NCBI GenBank assembly: GCA_029212465.1
Contig: JARGNV010000001.1
Span: 70,933-124,600 of the forward strand
From: Legionellaceae bacterium
Lineage (GTDB): Bacteria; Pseudomonadota; Gammaproteobacteria; Legionellales; Legionellaceae
DNA: 53,668 nt
Reading direction: 5' to 3'
A program made the position numbers and the translations under genes. The stretch's first letter is position 1. The number at the start of each line of letters is the position of its first letter. Positions 1-7,115 of this stretch are shown here, one piece after another. The notes under the pieces are model-generated. The model made no database searches. It was not told where the DNA came from and saw only the letters and a program-made list of their open reading frames with translations.

Positions 1-278
1 CAATCCTTGCACGCCTTCCAAACCCACTCAAACCACTCATGTTTTTTAATGTTTGGGCACAGAAGGAAGCATTTATCAAACTCGTGGGACTTGGCCTTAC
101 CTACCCAACAACTGAGCTCACCGTACGCAGTTTGCCACAAAGCGCCTATACCTTTTTAGACCCCATTGGCAAAAAAAACTGGGCACTTTTGCCTTTTATG
201 CCTAAAATCGGTTACGCTGCAGCCCTGTGTTGCCATCCAAGTATTGAAGAAATTCACTATTTATACGACCCTCTATGA
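1..278 (+). CDS. 4'-phosphopantetheinyl transferase (Sfp/AcpT superfamily), C-terminal part
   Basis: Only the last 90 or so residues are in the window; the reading frame is already open at position 3 and continues to the stop at 276-278. The motif W-x-x-K-E-A-F-x-K-L-x-G-L-G-L, visible about 16 residues into the fragment, is the Mg/CoA-binding signature of Sfp-type transferases, which move the phosphopantetheine arm of CoA onto carrier proteins. An ATG lies at 39, but the coding similarity starts upstream of it, so it is not the true start. The stop overlaps the next gene's ATG by 4 nt, so the two are probably co-transcribed. Whether it serves fatty-acid ACP or a secondary carrier protein cannot be told from this part. 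Confidence 0.75.
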   Translation, partial: ILARLPNPLKPLMFFNVWAQKEAFIKLVGLGLTYPTTELTVRSLPQSAYTFLDPIGKKNWALLPFMPKIGYAAALCCHPSIEEIHYLYDPL

Positions 279-1254
279 AAACACTCACCCCACTACAAGC
301 AAAGCTCTTGCACTTACTATCGGATGGCACATACCACAGTGGGCAACGCTTAGGTGATATACTCGGTATATCACGCACCGCTGTCTGGAAACATATCGAA
401 AAACTCGAAGCCCTAGGGTTACATATTAAACGCGTACCGAAACAAGGTTACTGCATCAGCCCCTCCTTTATTCCGCTTTCTTTAAGCCGTATTCAATCGC
501 TGCTTGGTACGCAACCCCCCCCCACACCGACTACCATTTGTTTGCCTCCATTGATTCAACCAACCGTTTTTTGAAAAACAATACGCCTTTCAAACATTTA
601 ACCTGTTGCATTGCTGAGACACAAACCAATGGGCGTGGGCGTTTCAGAAGACACTGGCACTCACCTTTTGGTGAAAATATTTATTGCTCTCTTGGTCTTT
701 GCATTGAGGGCGATCTATCGCATTTATCAGGTTTGAGCCTGGTTGTAAGTCTTGCAATGCACCATGTGCTTCAAAAGAAAACAAGTGAAATCATCGCCAT
801 TAAGTGGCCTAACGACTTATTATGGCGCCATAAAAAGCTTGCTGGCACACTGATTGAGATGGTTGCAGAAGGCAATAACAGCGCGGATGTTATTATTGGC
901 ATGGGGCTTAACATTAATAGTTGCTTCAACCACACAGACAACACCGCCAAGCCTTGGTGCTCGTTACACGAAATTACAGGACAGTTTTTTGACCGAAACG
1001 AACTCATTGCTGAGCTTATATTAACCATCAATACCTATTTGCAGCAATTTAAACACGATGGGTTCTCAAGCTTTAGAACGGCTTGGAACGAAAAAGATTA
1101 CCTCAAAAACAAACAGTTCAGCATTTCTGGACCCACTGGCGTTATTACGGGAATAGGACATGGTGTCAATCAGAGTGGTTATTTACTACTAGAGGATGAA
1201 GTAGGAAGCATGCACACACTTTCATCAGGAGATACAACCCTGTCACAAGAATAA
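275..1254 (+). pseudogene. birA: BirA biotin--[acetyl-CoA-carboxylase] ligase / biotin repressor, split by a frameshift
   Basis: BirA attaches biotin to the carboxyl carrier protein of acetyl-CoA carboxylase and, in its two-domain form, represses biotin genes. The first frame (275-574) holds the N-terminal helix-turn-helix (LGDILGISRTAVWKHIEKL, about residues 26-44). The catalytic domain continues in another frame, read through to 1254, with DSTN, the biotin/ATP loop NGRGRFRRHW, KWPNDLLW and GMGLNIN. The switch falls at nine C residues, 515-523. One more C (ten) or two fewer (seven) would join the frames into a normal protein of about 326 residues. A TTG at 538 is the only in-frame start near the catalytic domain and has no visible Shine-Dalgarno. 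Sequencing error, slippage or true inactivation are all possible. Confidence 0.85.
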
Positions 1255-1259
1255 ACCTA

Positions 1260-1296
1260 GCGCGAGCTCTCATGATTATTTGATGAGAACTCGCGC
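1260..1296. terminator. Hairpin between convergent birA and csrA
   Basis: Fourteen-base arms (GCGCGAGCTCTCAT at 1260-1273 and ATGAGAACTCGCGC at 1283-1296) pair with one mismatch around a 9-nt loop. It lies just after the birA stop and before the csrA stop, where a bidirectional terminator is expected. Neither strand has a clear T tract, so it may be Rho-assisted or simply protect the 3' ends. Confidence 0.55.
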
Positions 1297-1318
1297 AGGC
1301 GAGATATTTCAATATCGC

Positions 1319-1525
1319 TTAAACCGCGTCTTCTTCGGTATTTCCAGGCGTATCACCTTCTTTTTCTTGCTGAATACGCAAGTAAATTTCTTCACGGTGA
1401 ACCGAGACATCCTTAGGTGCATTAATACCTAAACGTACTTGGTTTCCTTTAACGCCTAAAACTGTGATATTAACATCGTCACCGATGATTAATGTTTCAC
1501 CGATTCGTCGTGTCAAAATTAACAT
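1319..1525 (-). CDS. csrA: Carbon storage regulator CsrA
   Basis: CsrA is a homodimeric RNA-binding protein that represses or activates translation at GGA motifs in mRNA leaders. In Legionella it governs the switch between replicative and transmissive phases. The 68-residue sequence starts [17 protein letters not shown] and keeps the core strands ([24 protein letters not shown]), including the RNA-contacting residues L4, R6, R7 and the VHREEI segment with R44. The acidic tail after residue 55 varies between species. A Shine-Dalgarno AGGGAG lies 8-13 nt upstream of the ATG. The gene is last in a run of minus-strand genes but has its own promoter candidate at 1612-1645. The leader also has an AAGGAT (1542-1547, minus strand) that could be an autoregulatory CsrA site. 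Confidence 0.97.
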   Translation of the reverse strand: MLILTRRIGETLIIGDDVNITVLGVKGNQVRLGINAPKDVSVHREEIYLRIQQEKEGDTPGNTEEDAV

Positions 1526-1611
1526 GTTAATGTTCTCCCTAATCCTTAAAGATTTGTTGCAACAAAACGTAAAAAAGCAAACAAACCTTAGTCAAAACAA
1601 ATAGCGCGCTT

Positions 1612-1645
1612 ATTGTAACAGAAATATACTTAAGAAAACCTTAAG
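1612..1645 (-). promoter_or_regulatory. csrA promoter with PmrA-like box
   Basis: On the minus strand two CTTAAG half-sites (1640-1645 and 1629-1634) are separated by exactly 5 nt. This fits the YTTAAK-N5-YTTAAK box described for the response regulator PmrA. Eleven nt downstream lies TACAAT (1612-1617), a good -10 element. There is no good -35 hexamer, as expected of an activator-dependent promoter. The csrA ATG follows after a leader of about 80 nt. The box overlaps the stop codon of the upstream gene. Identification as PmrA is inference from the motif. Confidence 0.5.
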
Positions 1646-2657
1646 AGGCACGTCCAGCCTTAAAAAAAGTAGCTAGGGCCAATAATGGTAAATAAGCGAC
1701 AAACACACCTACTGCAGGCGTTAACTTATCTAAACCAACACACCATGCAATGGGTAAAAGCCATACAACATTAATAATAAGCACCGCAATTGTTACCGGT
1801 TGATGACGCCCAAAACGACGAGATGCATGCTGAAACGCATGTTTTGAATGCGCTTGATATACCTTCTCAAGCTGCACAAGTCGAGACAAAAGGGTATAAG
1901 TCGCATCAACAATAAATACCCCAAGAAAAATAATCCAGCTCCAAAAAAAATGCGGATTAACGTGCGCTGCCTGAATAGATAACACACCAAAAAAGAAGCC
2001 TAAAAAGCCACTTCCAGCATCTCCCATGAAAATACGTGCAGATGGAAAGTTCCAACATAAAAAGCCTAAAACACCTGCAGCTAATACCATTGGCACAACC
2101 ATTAATCCTTCATCACCCGTCAACCAGTAAAGTCCTGCCATACCAAAACACACAGAAACTGCTTCAACGCCTGCAAGGCCATCAATCCCGTCCATAAAGT
2201 TGTACAAGTTAAGGAGCCATACCAAATAAAATAGGGCTAAACCATTCAAAAGCGCACCTGGTGTGAGCGTTATCACACCAAAGCTTAATGTAGGCATACC
2301 ACCCACCCAATAGAGCGCTAACACACCCGCCACAAAATGCCCCAGCAAACGCAAAAGACCCGAAACATGGCCGTGATCATCCAAAAAGCCAAGACTTGCA
2401 ATAAAAACGCCAGAGCTGACTAAAGCAACGCTGCCGTTTTGTGTTAAAAAGTGAGCACCTTCAAGGTAAGGCAGCATGACCAAAATGCCCACTACAAAGG
2501 CAATCCCACCCCCACGCGGCATTGGCAATGTATGCGAGCTGCGCTCATTCGGAACATCAAGCACCTCTCGAGACAACGCATACCGACGTAAGAATCCCGT
2601 CAACACGAAAGTCAGTAAAAAAACCATGACTAGGTAGAAGGTCATATTGACCGCCAC
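1641..2657 (-). CDS. Undecaprenyl-phosphate glycosyl-1-phosphate transferase, WbpL/WecA type
   Basis: This polytopic inner-membrane enzyme of the MraY/WecA family transfers a sugar-1-phosphate (GlcNAc, FucNAc or QuiNAc class) from its UDP form to undecaprenyl phosphate, starting a lipid-linked polysaccharide. Family motifs are clear: VPNERSSHTLPMPRGGG (residues 35-51), the Asp pair FLDD (91-94), NFMDGIDGLAG (153-163), the catalytic Asp in FMGDAGSGF (210-218), and a cytoplasmic HAFQHASRR loop. About ten membrane segments and 338 residues match the family. A GTG start is chosen because GGAGAGA lies 7 nt before it. The sequence style is closer to WbpL/WbcO than to enterobacterial WecA. It may start the polysaccharide whose sugars are made at 30-43 kb. 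Confidence 0.85.
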   Translation of the reverse strand: MAVNMTFYLVMVFLLTFVLTGFLRRYALSREVLDVPNERSSHTLPMPRGGGIAFVVGILVMLPYLEGAHFLTQNGSVALVSSGVFIASLGFLDDHGHVSGLLRLLGHFVAGVLALYWVGGMPTLSFGVITLTPGALLNGLALFYLVWLLNLYNFMDGIDGLAGVEAVSVCFGMAGLYWLTGDEGLMVVPMVLAAGVLGFLCWNFPSARIFMGDAGSGFLGFFFGVLSIQAAHVNPHFFWSWIIFLGVFIVDATYTLLSRLVQLEKVYQAHSKHAFQHASRRFGRHQPVTIAVLIINVVWLLPIAWCVGLDKLTPAVGVFVAYLPLLALATFFKAGRAS

Positions 2658-2719
2658 AATCTCTCTCCAAAATCAAAAATGTAAAAGCCTGGGTATCATG
2701 CATTTTTTCTAGAAATGGG

Positions 2720-3112
2720 TCAATTTTTTAATGCATTATTTTCAGAAAAATGAACCGTCACTTCAGTGCAAGTTGCTGAGTCCGCCTCCCACGACCGCGC
2801 GTGGCGGAAGCAAAGCACCGTTGAACGAGGGCATGTAGCATGTTCTTTTTGTTTAAAATAAAAAACATGCTGCCCCGGTGCGCCAGGAAGATTAGGCTCA
2901 GATGCCATATAAATATCTTTTTCAAATTCAAAATGCGTTTTGTCGTAATTTTGGAGTGTCCACTGAAACCCTGTCGTAGGATTTGCAGGTAGCTTCACCT
3001 CAAAACGAACACAATTCACCGCATCGAACACCAGGCTGTCAAGCGACGCAAACGCCTTCGTTGACAAAAAAGCTATCCATAGACACCCCAAAAAAGAAGC
3101 GTACTTTTTCAT
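2720..3112 (-). CDS. Chagasin-like (I42) cysteine protease inhibitor, exported
   Basis: The family inhibits papain-like cysteine proteases by inserting three loops into the active site. A signal peptide is visible (MKKYASFLGC... cleaved near AFA at 20-22), so the mature protein is periplasmic or secreted. The first loop is intact as NPTTGF-Q-W (44-51). The second is PGAPG (76-80) in place of G-x-G-G, and the third is RSW (106-108) in place of RPW. Five cysteines in the mature part could form disulfides. At 130 residues it has the usual size. Its ATG directly abuts the stop of the upstream small membrane protein gene, so the two form one transcription unit. The target protease is unknown: it could be the cell's own or that of a protist or animal host. 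Confidence 0.75.
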   Translation of the reverse strand: MKKYASFLGCLWIAFLSTKAFASLDSLVFDAVNCVRFEVKLPANPTTGFQWTLQNYDKTHFEFEKDIYMASEPNLPGAPGQHVFYFKQKEHATCPRSTVLCFRHARSWEADSATCTEVTVHFSENNALKN

Positions 3113-3394
3113 TTATTTCTTAAGCTCTGGCTTTTTAGGCTTAGGTTTTGTTTTAGGTTTAGGCTTTTCATCGAAACAACACAGTTCATCGTGGTGATGA
3201 TGTTCATGATGTGGCCCACAATGCCCTTTCTGACGACAAAGCACAGCCCCCACAATGAACATACCTAAAATACCGAGTCCATCCATAGTGATGAACGTTA
3301 AAATCGTTGCAACGATAATAAACCCTGCTCCAAGCAGCCCTAAAAAACCAGACCAGCACTCAGAGGTCATTCCACATTTTTTGGCATTTTTCAT
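3113..3394 (-). CDS. Small membrane protein with His-rich cytosolic or periplasmic tail
   Basis: I do not recognise a family. The start at 3394 is preferred over an upstream one because AGGAGA precedes it by 7 nt; this gives 93 residues. The order is a short Cys-containing N-terminus, two hydrophobic segments (about residues 14-52) forming a hairpin, a cluster HHEHHHHDELCC, and a tail of alternating Lys-Pro repeats. The His/Cys cluster could bind metal ions, and the Lys-Pro tail could reach across the periplasm or bind acidic surfaces. It is coupled to the chagasin-like gene. The function is unknown; only the topology and metal-binding guess can be offered. Confidence 0.6.
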   Translation of the reverse strand: MKNAKKCGMTSECWSGFLGLLGAGFIIVATILTFITMDGLGILGMFIVGAVLCRQKGHCGPHHEHHHHDELCCFDEKPKPKTKPKPKKPELKK

Positions 3395-3468
3395 GTTTGC
3401 TCTCCTAGGTAGCAAAAATAGCATCACACTACTAACAATAGTTCATGTTGAAAAAAATACAACCAACT

Positions 3469-4164
3469 TTAATTCTTCTGGTTTAAGTTCAGTTTTTTTT
3501 CATACAGTCGATTTATTTTTTTGCTATCGACGTTAAGTGAATACAAAAACTTAATCCATTGGTTTAATAAAAACTGCTTATAAATGCCTCTATCTAAAAA
3601 GCGAATGGCAGAGGTTACAACCCTAAAAGGTAACAGTTCTGGAGAACAAAAGCAGCGTAAATTATCTGATAGCGCTGTATCTTCAAAAATGGCAATATCA
3701 GGTAGTGGAGCAACTGTTAAATATGCCCTGTTTATCAAAACACAATGGTCCAAATATACAATGCCTTTCTTCTGAATCCGTACATAATTCGAATACCAAG
3801 AAATAAACTTTAGAAAAAAATGCGGTGTATCAAATTGATGTGTAAACGCCGCCCACTTTAATTGCTGGACATTGGTTTTTATAAATGCAACGCCCTCATC
3901 CGAAATGATGGAGCGTGGATGTTGTAAAAGCACCATAGGATAACTCGCATACCGCATCCCTAAATTTAGGCGCGCCGCACGTGTTGAGTGTGGTAACACC
4001 TCTACGCGCACACCTTGTTGTGTTAACCACTCAATAGTTCCGTCTGCTGAGCCGCCATCGATACAAACAAGCTCAAAAGAAACGTCTGCCTTAAACTGCT
4101 GAATTATTTTGGATAAATAAGGATTCTGCATTTCATTAAAAACTGAAACCACCACAGTTATCAC
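3469..4164 (-). CDS. Family 2 glycosyltransferase
   Basis: A GT-A fold transferase of about 231 residues. The N-terminus MITVVVSVFNE and the nucleotide-binding segment IDGGSADGT (35-43) are typical of GT2. R-A-A-R-L-N-L-G (62-69) and EDTALSDNLR (about 171-180) resemble the TIGR04283-type subgroup that edits lipids or glycans. The usual metal-binding D-x-D position reads HPRS (82-85), so metal coordination may differ or the enzyme may be impaired. No membrane segment is obvious. It begins a minus-strand run followed by the small membrane protein, the inhibitor and the WbpL-like transferase. Donor and acceptor cannot be inferred. Confidence 0.7.
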   Translation of the reverse strand: MITVVVSVFNEMQNPYLSKIIQQFKADVSFELVCIDGGSADGTIEWLTQQGVRVEVLPHSTRAARLNLGMRYASYPMVLLQHPRSIISDEGVAFIKTNVQQLKWAAFTHQFDTPHFFLKFISWYSNYVRIQKKGIVYLDHCVLINRAYLTVAPLPDIAIFEDTALSDNLRCFCSPELLPFRVVTSAIRFLDRGIYKQFLLNQWIKFLYSLNVDSKKINRLYEKKLNLNQKN

Positions 4165-4275
4165 AGCGCGTTCTCCTCACAAACATGGCTTATCATGACC
4201 AAAAAACTGTATTTCTGCAAACTGGCTAATTTGTTGCTACGCTTTCAGATAGAAGCCCTATAAGAGAGAACCATC

Positions 4276-5145
4276 ATGTTAAAACATTGTCTAGCTTGTC
4301 TTACCCTGTTATTCGCAACCCATATCTCTCCAGCATTAGCAGACACACCAACCACAGAAGCCCCTAAAACAAGCGAGCCACCTCTGCGCGAAATTGCCAT
4401 TACACTCGACGACTTACCGCTTGTAGGCTCAACAGGCCATAATGAAGCAGCACTGAAACGTGAACATGACAGGTTTTTTAGCATCATAGACACCTTGGTT
4501 GAAAACCAAGTACCTGCGACAGGTTTTGTCATTGCAGGCTCTATTGGAAAAGGGCAATGGGAATTCTTGAAAGCGTTTCACGAAGCAGGCTTTACCATTG
4601 GTAATCATACGTACTCTCATGCAAACCTAAATAGTATGTCTAGTGACAAATATATTGAAAATGTCGCACATGCAGACAAAATATTAAGCCCACTCATGTC
4701 CCATCCTAAGTATTTCAGATACCCATACCTTGCAGAAGGCCGTGGTGAGAAAAAAGCACGCGTTCAAGCCTACCTTGCAGAACACGACTACGTCATTGCA
4801 CCCGTCACGATTGATACTAAAGACTTTCGTTTTAACAGCCAGCTCTATCGTGTGCCCTATCGTTCACGCCCCAATTATCTACCAAAACTTAAAAAACGCT
4901 ATTTAAGCTATATTTGGAAGCAAACATTACGTGCTGAGAAAAGAGCTAATGGCAAACCCGTCAGGCATATCATTTTACTCCATGCAAACTTACTCAATAG
5001 CCACTTTTTAGGAGACATTATTCAGATGTATCGTGAACATGGCTATCAATTTATTACCTTACAAAAAGCGCTTGAAGAACCAGCAGCGTCGATTCCTGTC
5101 GGACAGGCAAGTAGTGAAACAAAAGCGCCTAACCAAGCAACCTAG
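4276..5145 (+). CDS. Exported polysaccharide deacetylase (CE4 / NodB fold)
   Basis: CE4 enzymes remove N- or O-acetyl groups from peptidoglycan, chitin-like or exopolysaccharides using a divalent metal. A signal peptide (MLKHCLACLTLLFATHISPALA) places it in the periplasm or outside. Motif 1 is TLDDLP (43-48, Asp45/46), motif 2 is NHTYSH (110-115, metal ligands His111 and His115), motif 3 is YFRYPYL and the late motif is ILLHAN. The NodB core is therefore complete. The C-terminal 25 residues are low-complexity. It stands alone, divergent from the GT2 gene, with the ATG about 12 nt after AGAGAG. Action on its own cell wall is the simplest reading, but the substrate is unproved. Confidence 0.85.
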   Translation: MLKHCLACLTLLFATHISPALADTPTTEAPKTSEPPLREIAITLDDLPLVGSTGHNEAALKREHDRFFSIIDTLVENQVPATGFVIAGSIGKGQWEFLKAFHEAGFTIGNHTYSHANLNSMSSDKYIENVAHADKILSPLMSHPKYFRYPYLAEGRGEKKARVQAYLAEHDYVIAPVTIDTKDFRFNSQLYRVPYRSRPNYLPKLKKRYLSYIWKQTLRAEKRANGKPVRHIILLHANLLNSHFLGDIIQMYREHGYQFITLQKALEEPAASIPVGQASSETKAPNQAT

Positions 5146-5217
5146 CGCTTTTTAGTTGCACTTAACGCACTATTTTTAGATAATAGCACTCATCCTTTAT
5201 TGTGTGTTTAATATCTC

Positions 5218-5490
5218 ATGACCAAACAAGTAATGTGCCAAAAGTTCAACGAAACCCTTGATGCGCTCAATGCGCCGCCTTTTCCAGGCCCGCTCGGTGA
5301 AAAAATTTATAACACCATCTCACAAAAAGCGTGGGATGCGTGGCTTAACCATCAAACAATGCTGATTAACGAATATCGCCTTACTTTGGTTGACCCTAAA
5401 GCCCGCGCATTCTTACAAGCTGAAATGGAAAAATACTTTTTTGGCGAGGGTTCAACCCCCCCTGCAGGATTTGTAGCAGAAAAAAATTAG
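5218..5490 (+). CDS. yggX: Probable Fe(2+)-trafficking / oxidative-protection protein YggX
   Basis: YggX is a small cytosolic protein that protects iron-sulfur clusters from oxidation and is thought to handle labile Fe(II). The 90-residue sequence has the conserved Cys7, the segment [20 protein letters not shown] and the motif [10 protein letters not shown], in the family order. In many gammaproteobacteria it follows mutY; here it lies alone between a deacetylase gene and tRNA-Phe. No convincing Shine-Dalgarno precedes the ATG at 5218, and no better start is available. Confidence 0.92.
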   Translation: MTKQVMCQKFNETLDALNAPPFPGPLGEKIYNTISQKAWDAWLNHQTMLINEYRLTLVDPKARAFLQAEMEKYFFGEGSTPPAGFVAEKN

Positions 5491-5497
5491 ATTTTAC

Positions 5498-5526
5498 TTG
5501 ACTCTCACCGCGAGTCAGCGTTTAAT
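5498..5526 (+). promoter_or_regulatory. Sigma70 promoter of tRNA-Phe
   Basis: TTGACT at 5498-5503 and TTTAAT at 5521-5526 are separated by 17 nt, each one mismatch from consensus. Transcription would start about 7 nt later, a few bases before the mature tRNA 5' end at 5539. A 6-bp inverted repeat (TGACTC at 5499-5504, GAGTCA at 5512-5517) overlaps the -35 and spacer; it may be incidental or may end yggX transcription. Confidence 0.75.
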
Positions 5527-5538
5527 ACGCTCCTGTGT

Positions 5539-5614
5539 GGCCAGATAGCTCAGTTGGTAGAGCAAAGGACTGAAAATCCTTGTGTCCCTGGTTCGATTCC
5601 AGGTCTGGCCACCA
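5539..5614 (+). tRNA. tRNA-Phe (GAA)
   Basis: A 76-nt cloverleaf: the acceptor arms GGCCAGA and TCTGGCC pair over 7 bp; the D arm is GCTC...GAGC. The anticodon stem is AAGGA/TCCTT with loop CTGAAAA, giving anticodon GAA, and the T arm is CCTGG-TTCGATT-CCAGG. The discriminator is A and CCA is encoded. The T loop and all stems are canonical. The downstream WYL gene starts about 50 nt after the CCA and may be co-transcribed. Confidence 0.97.
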
Positions 5615-5666
5615 TTTCAATACATACGCTCTATTGGGTCTTTCCCATTTTTTTGGAGCAGCCATC

Positions 5667-6359
5667 TTGTCTAGAACGCAACGCCTTTTTGACCTTATTG
5701 AAATACTACGTCGTCACCGTTACCCTGTTTCTGGGAACGCATTAGCAAACGAATTGAACATCAGCTTACGAACCCTGTATCGTGATATCGCCACACTACA
5801 AGCACAAGGGGCCTCAATAAAAGGTGAGCCTGGCGTAGGCTATGTCTTGCAACCTGGTTTTATATTACCGCCCTTAATGTTTTCTGAAGACGAAATTGAA
5901 GCTTTGGTGCTTGGTTCGCGCTGGGTCGCTCAAAGAGCTGATAAAAAACTCAGAGTTGCTGCAGCGCAAGTTCTCGCAAAAGTTTCGGACATCCTTCCAG
6001 AAAATTTACGTCATCAGCTTGAATTTTCAGGATTACTTATTGGACCTGCTAAAACTGAAATAGACCTTGATGATGAAAAAGAAGCACGCATTAGGCGCGC
6101 CATTCGCAAAGAATATAAACTTGAAATAGCTTACACTGACGTTAAAAAAGACAGTACAACGCGTATCATTTGGCCCATCGCTTTAGGTTTTTTTGAAGAG
6201 CGTCACGTTGTTGTTGCATGGTGTGAGCTAAGAAAGGATTTTAGACAATTTCGAACAGATAGAATGACTGACGTAACACTGCTCTCCAACCATTATACTA
6301 AAAGACGCCAAACTTTATTAAAACAATGGCGCGATACTCACCACATACCTGAACAATAA
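5667..6359 (+). CDS. YafY-type transcriptional regulator (HTH_11 + WYL)
   Basis: The N-terminal HTH_11 domain (residues 5-55, with SLRTLYRDIATLQAQG as recognition region) binds DNA. The C-terminal WYL domain (about 125-225) senses a ligand, often nucleic acid or a small molecule. The frame is open back into the tRNA gene, but the TTG at 5667 is the credible start: GGAG lies 8 nt upstream and the family begins with S-R-T-x-R-L-F. This gives 230 residues, the usual YafY size. The next gene encodes a GyrI-like ligand-binding protein, a frequent companion of YafY regulators. Target genes are unknown, though autoregulation through the dyad at 6375-6389 is possible. Confidence 0.85.
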   Translation: MSRTQRLFDLIEILRRHRYPVSGNALANELNISLRTLYRDIATLQAQGASIKGEPGVGYVLQPGFILPPLMFSEDEIEALVLGSRWVAQRADKKLRVAAAQVLAKVSDILPENLRHQLEFSGLLIGPAKTEIDLDDEKEARIRRAIRKEYKLEIAYTDVKKDSTTRIIWPIALGFFEERHVVVAWCELRKDFRQFRTDRMTDVTLLSNHYTKRRQTLLKQWRDTHHIPEQ

Positions 6360-6374
6360 AAAATCAATCACTAC

Positions 6375-6389
6375 TGACAATACTTGTCA
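6375..6389. promoter_or_regulatory. Perfect dyad TGACAA-N3-TTGTCA before the GyrI-like gene
   Basis: Two 6-nt arms are exact inverse complements around TAC. The site lies 15 nt after the WYL stop and 56 nt before the next ATG, where an operator would sit. Assignment to the neighbouring YafY-type regulator is a guess. Confidence 0.35.
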
Positions 6390-6445
6390 CTCCTATTACG
6401 TAAACTGCGTTTGGTAACAAACACATCCAACTTAGGAGAAATACG

Positions 6446-6898
6446 ATGACAGTTGTATCAGAACCAGCTTTTAAACACATCGAGAGTTTTGCCGTAAGCG
6501 GTTTCAGCACGAAAACGCAAAATTGTGATGAATCAAACGAAAAAACAGCAAAAATACCGCACCTGTGGCAACAATTTTATACGAGCAACCTCGCTACCCA
6601 TAATCAGACTATCTTTGGTGTTTATTCAGACTATGAGAGTAATGAACAAGGTTTATATACCGTGACTGCTGGTATTACATCTGAAGAAATGCCCGCTCAT
6701 CTTAATTCAGTGACAGTGCCAACAGGCAATTATCTTGTTTTTAAAGATGCAGGCCCCATGCCCTCTACTGTTATTCAGCTTTGGGGTGTTGTCTGGCAAT
6801 ATTTTGCTACGACTCATGGATACCAGCGCACCTTTATGAGCGATTTTGAGGCCTATACAGATACAGATGAAGTTGCCATATACATTGGGGTGTATTGA
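6446..6898 (+). CDS. GyrI-like / AraC-effector-binding-domain protein
   Basis: A 150-residue single-domain protein of the SHS2/GyrI-like small-molecule-binding fold. It matches by the start KHIESFAVSGFSTKT, the central IFGVYSDYESNEQGLYTVTAG, the segment VPTGNYLVFKDAGPM and the C-terminal DFEAY...EVAIYIGVY, a repeating alpha-beta pattern ending in a conserved acidic strand. Such stand-alone domains bind drugs or metabolites and often modulate a regulator. A strong AGGAG lies 9 nt before the ATG. It follows the YafY-type regulator, and the pair probably works together. No DNA-binding region is present. Confidence 0.75.
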   Translation: MTVVSEPAFKHIESFAVSGFSTKTQNCDESNEKTAKIPHLWQQFYTSNLATHNQTIFGVYSDYESNEQGLYTVTAGITSEEMPAHLNSVTVPTGNYLVFKDAGPMPSTVIQLWGVVWQYFATTHGYQRTFMSDFEAYTDTDEVAIYIGVY

Positions 6899-7000
6899 CA
6901 ATTGGCTGAAATACCGCAAAATTACTTTTTTCTTCCCTACGTACTCCGCTTTATGCCACGGCTTGACTGGGTAGCGAGCCAAGTAGGCAGCAAAACCAAA

Positions 7001-7015
7001 TGTCAACACACCCTA
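7001..7015. repeat. 15-bp direct repeat, left copy
   Basis: TGTCAACACACCCTA occurs here and again at 14168-14182, both in non-coding DNA, flanking the 7.1-14.1 kb block. Flanking bases are not shared. It may mark ends of an inserted segment, but a repeat this short could be chance. Confidence 0.3.
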
Positions 7016-7080
7016 TAGTAACGGGAAATACTCTAGGGGGCTGTGAGTCTATCACTCTGATATATTTAATTCTAAGACGC

Positions 7081-7115
7081 TCGGGGTCAGGACCTGAGGG
7101 ATCCTTTTACCCCGA
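7081..7115. terminator. Inverted repeat at the 3' end of the YqjE-like gene
   Basis: TCGGGGT (7081-7087) and ACCCCGA (7109-7115) are perfect 7-bp arms, with an inner CAGG-A-CCTG dyad. It spans the stop codon of the minus-strand gene. There is no T tract after it, so a terminator role is tentative. Confidence 0.35.

Noticed and set aside
5554-5745. Open reading frame starting inside tRNA-Phe
   Set aside because: It is a product of the tRNA sequence itself; the real protein gene starts at 5667 in another frame with a Shine-Dalgarno.
5539-6359. tRNA-Phe as an integration site for a mobile element
   Set aside because: I see no integrase and no second copy of the tRNA 3' end in the window.
6707-7009. 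Minus-strand frame of 100 codons covering the end of the GyrI-like gene and the following gap
   Set aside because: It overlaps a well-supported gene, has no family pattern and no ribosome-binding site. The gap itself shows no convincing gene.
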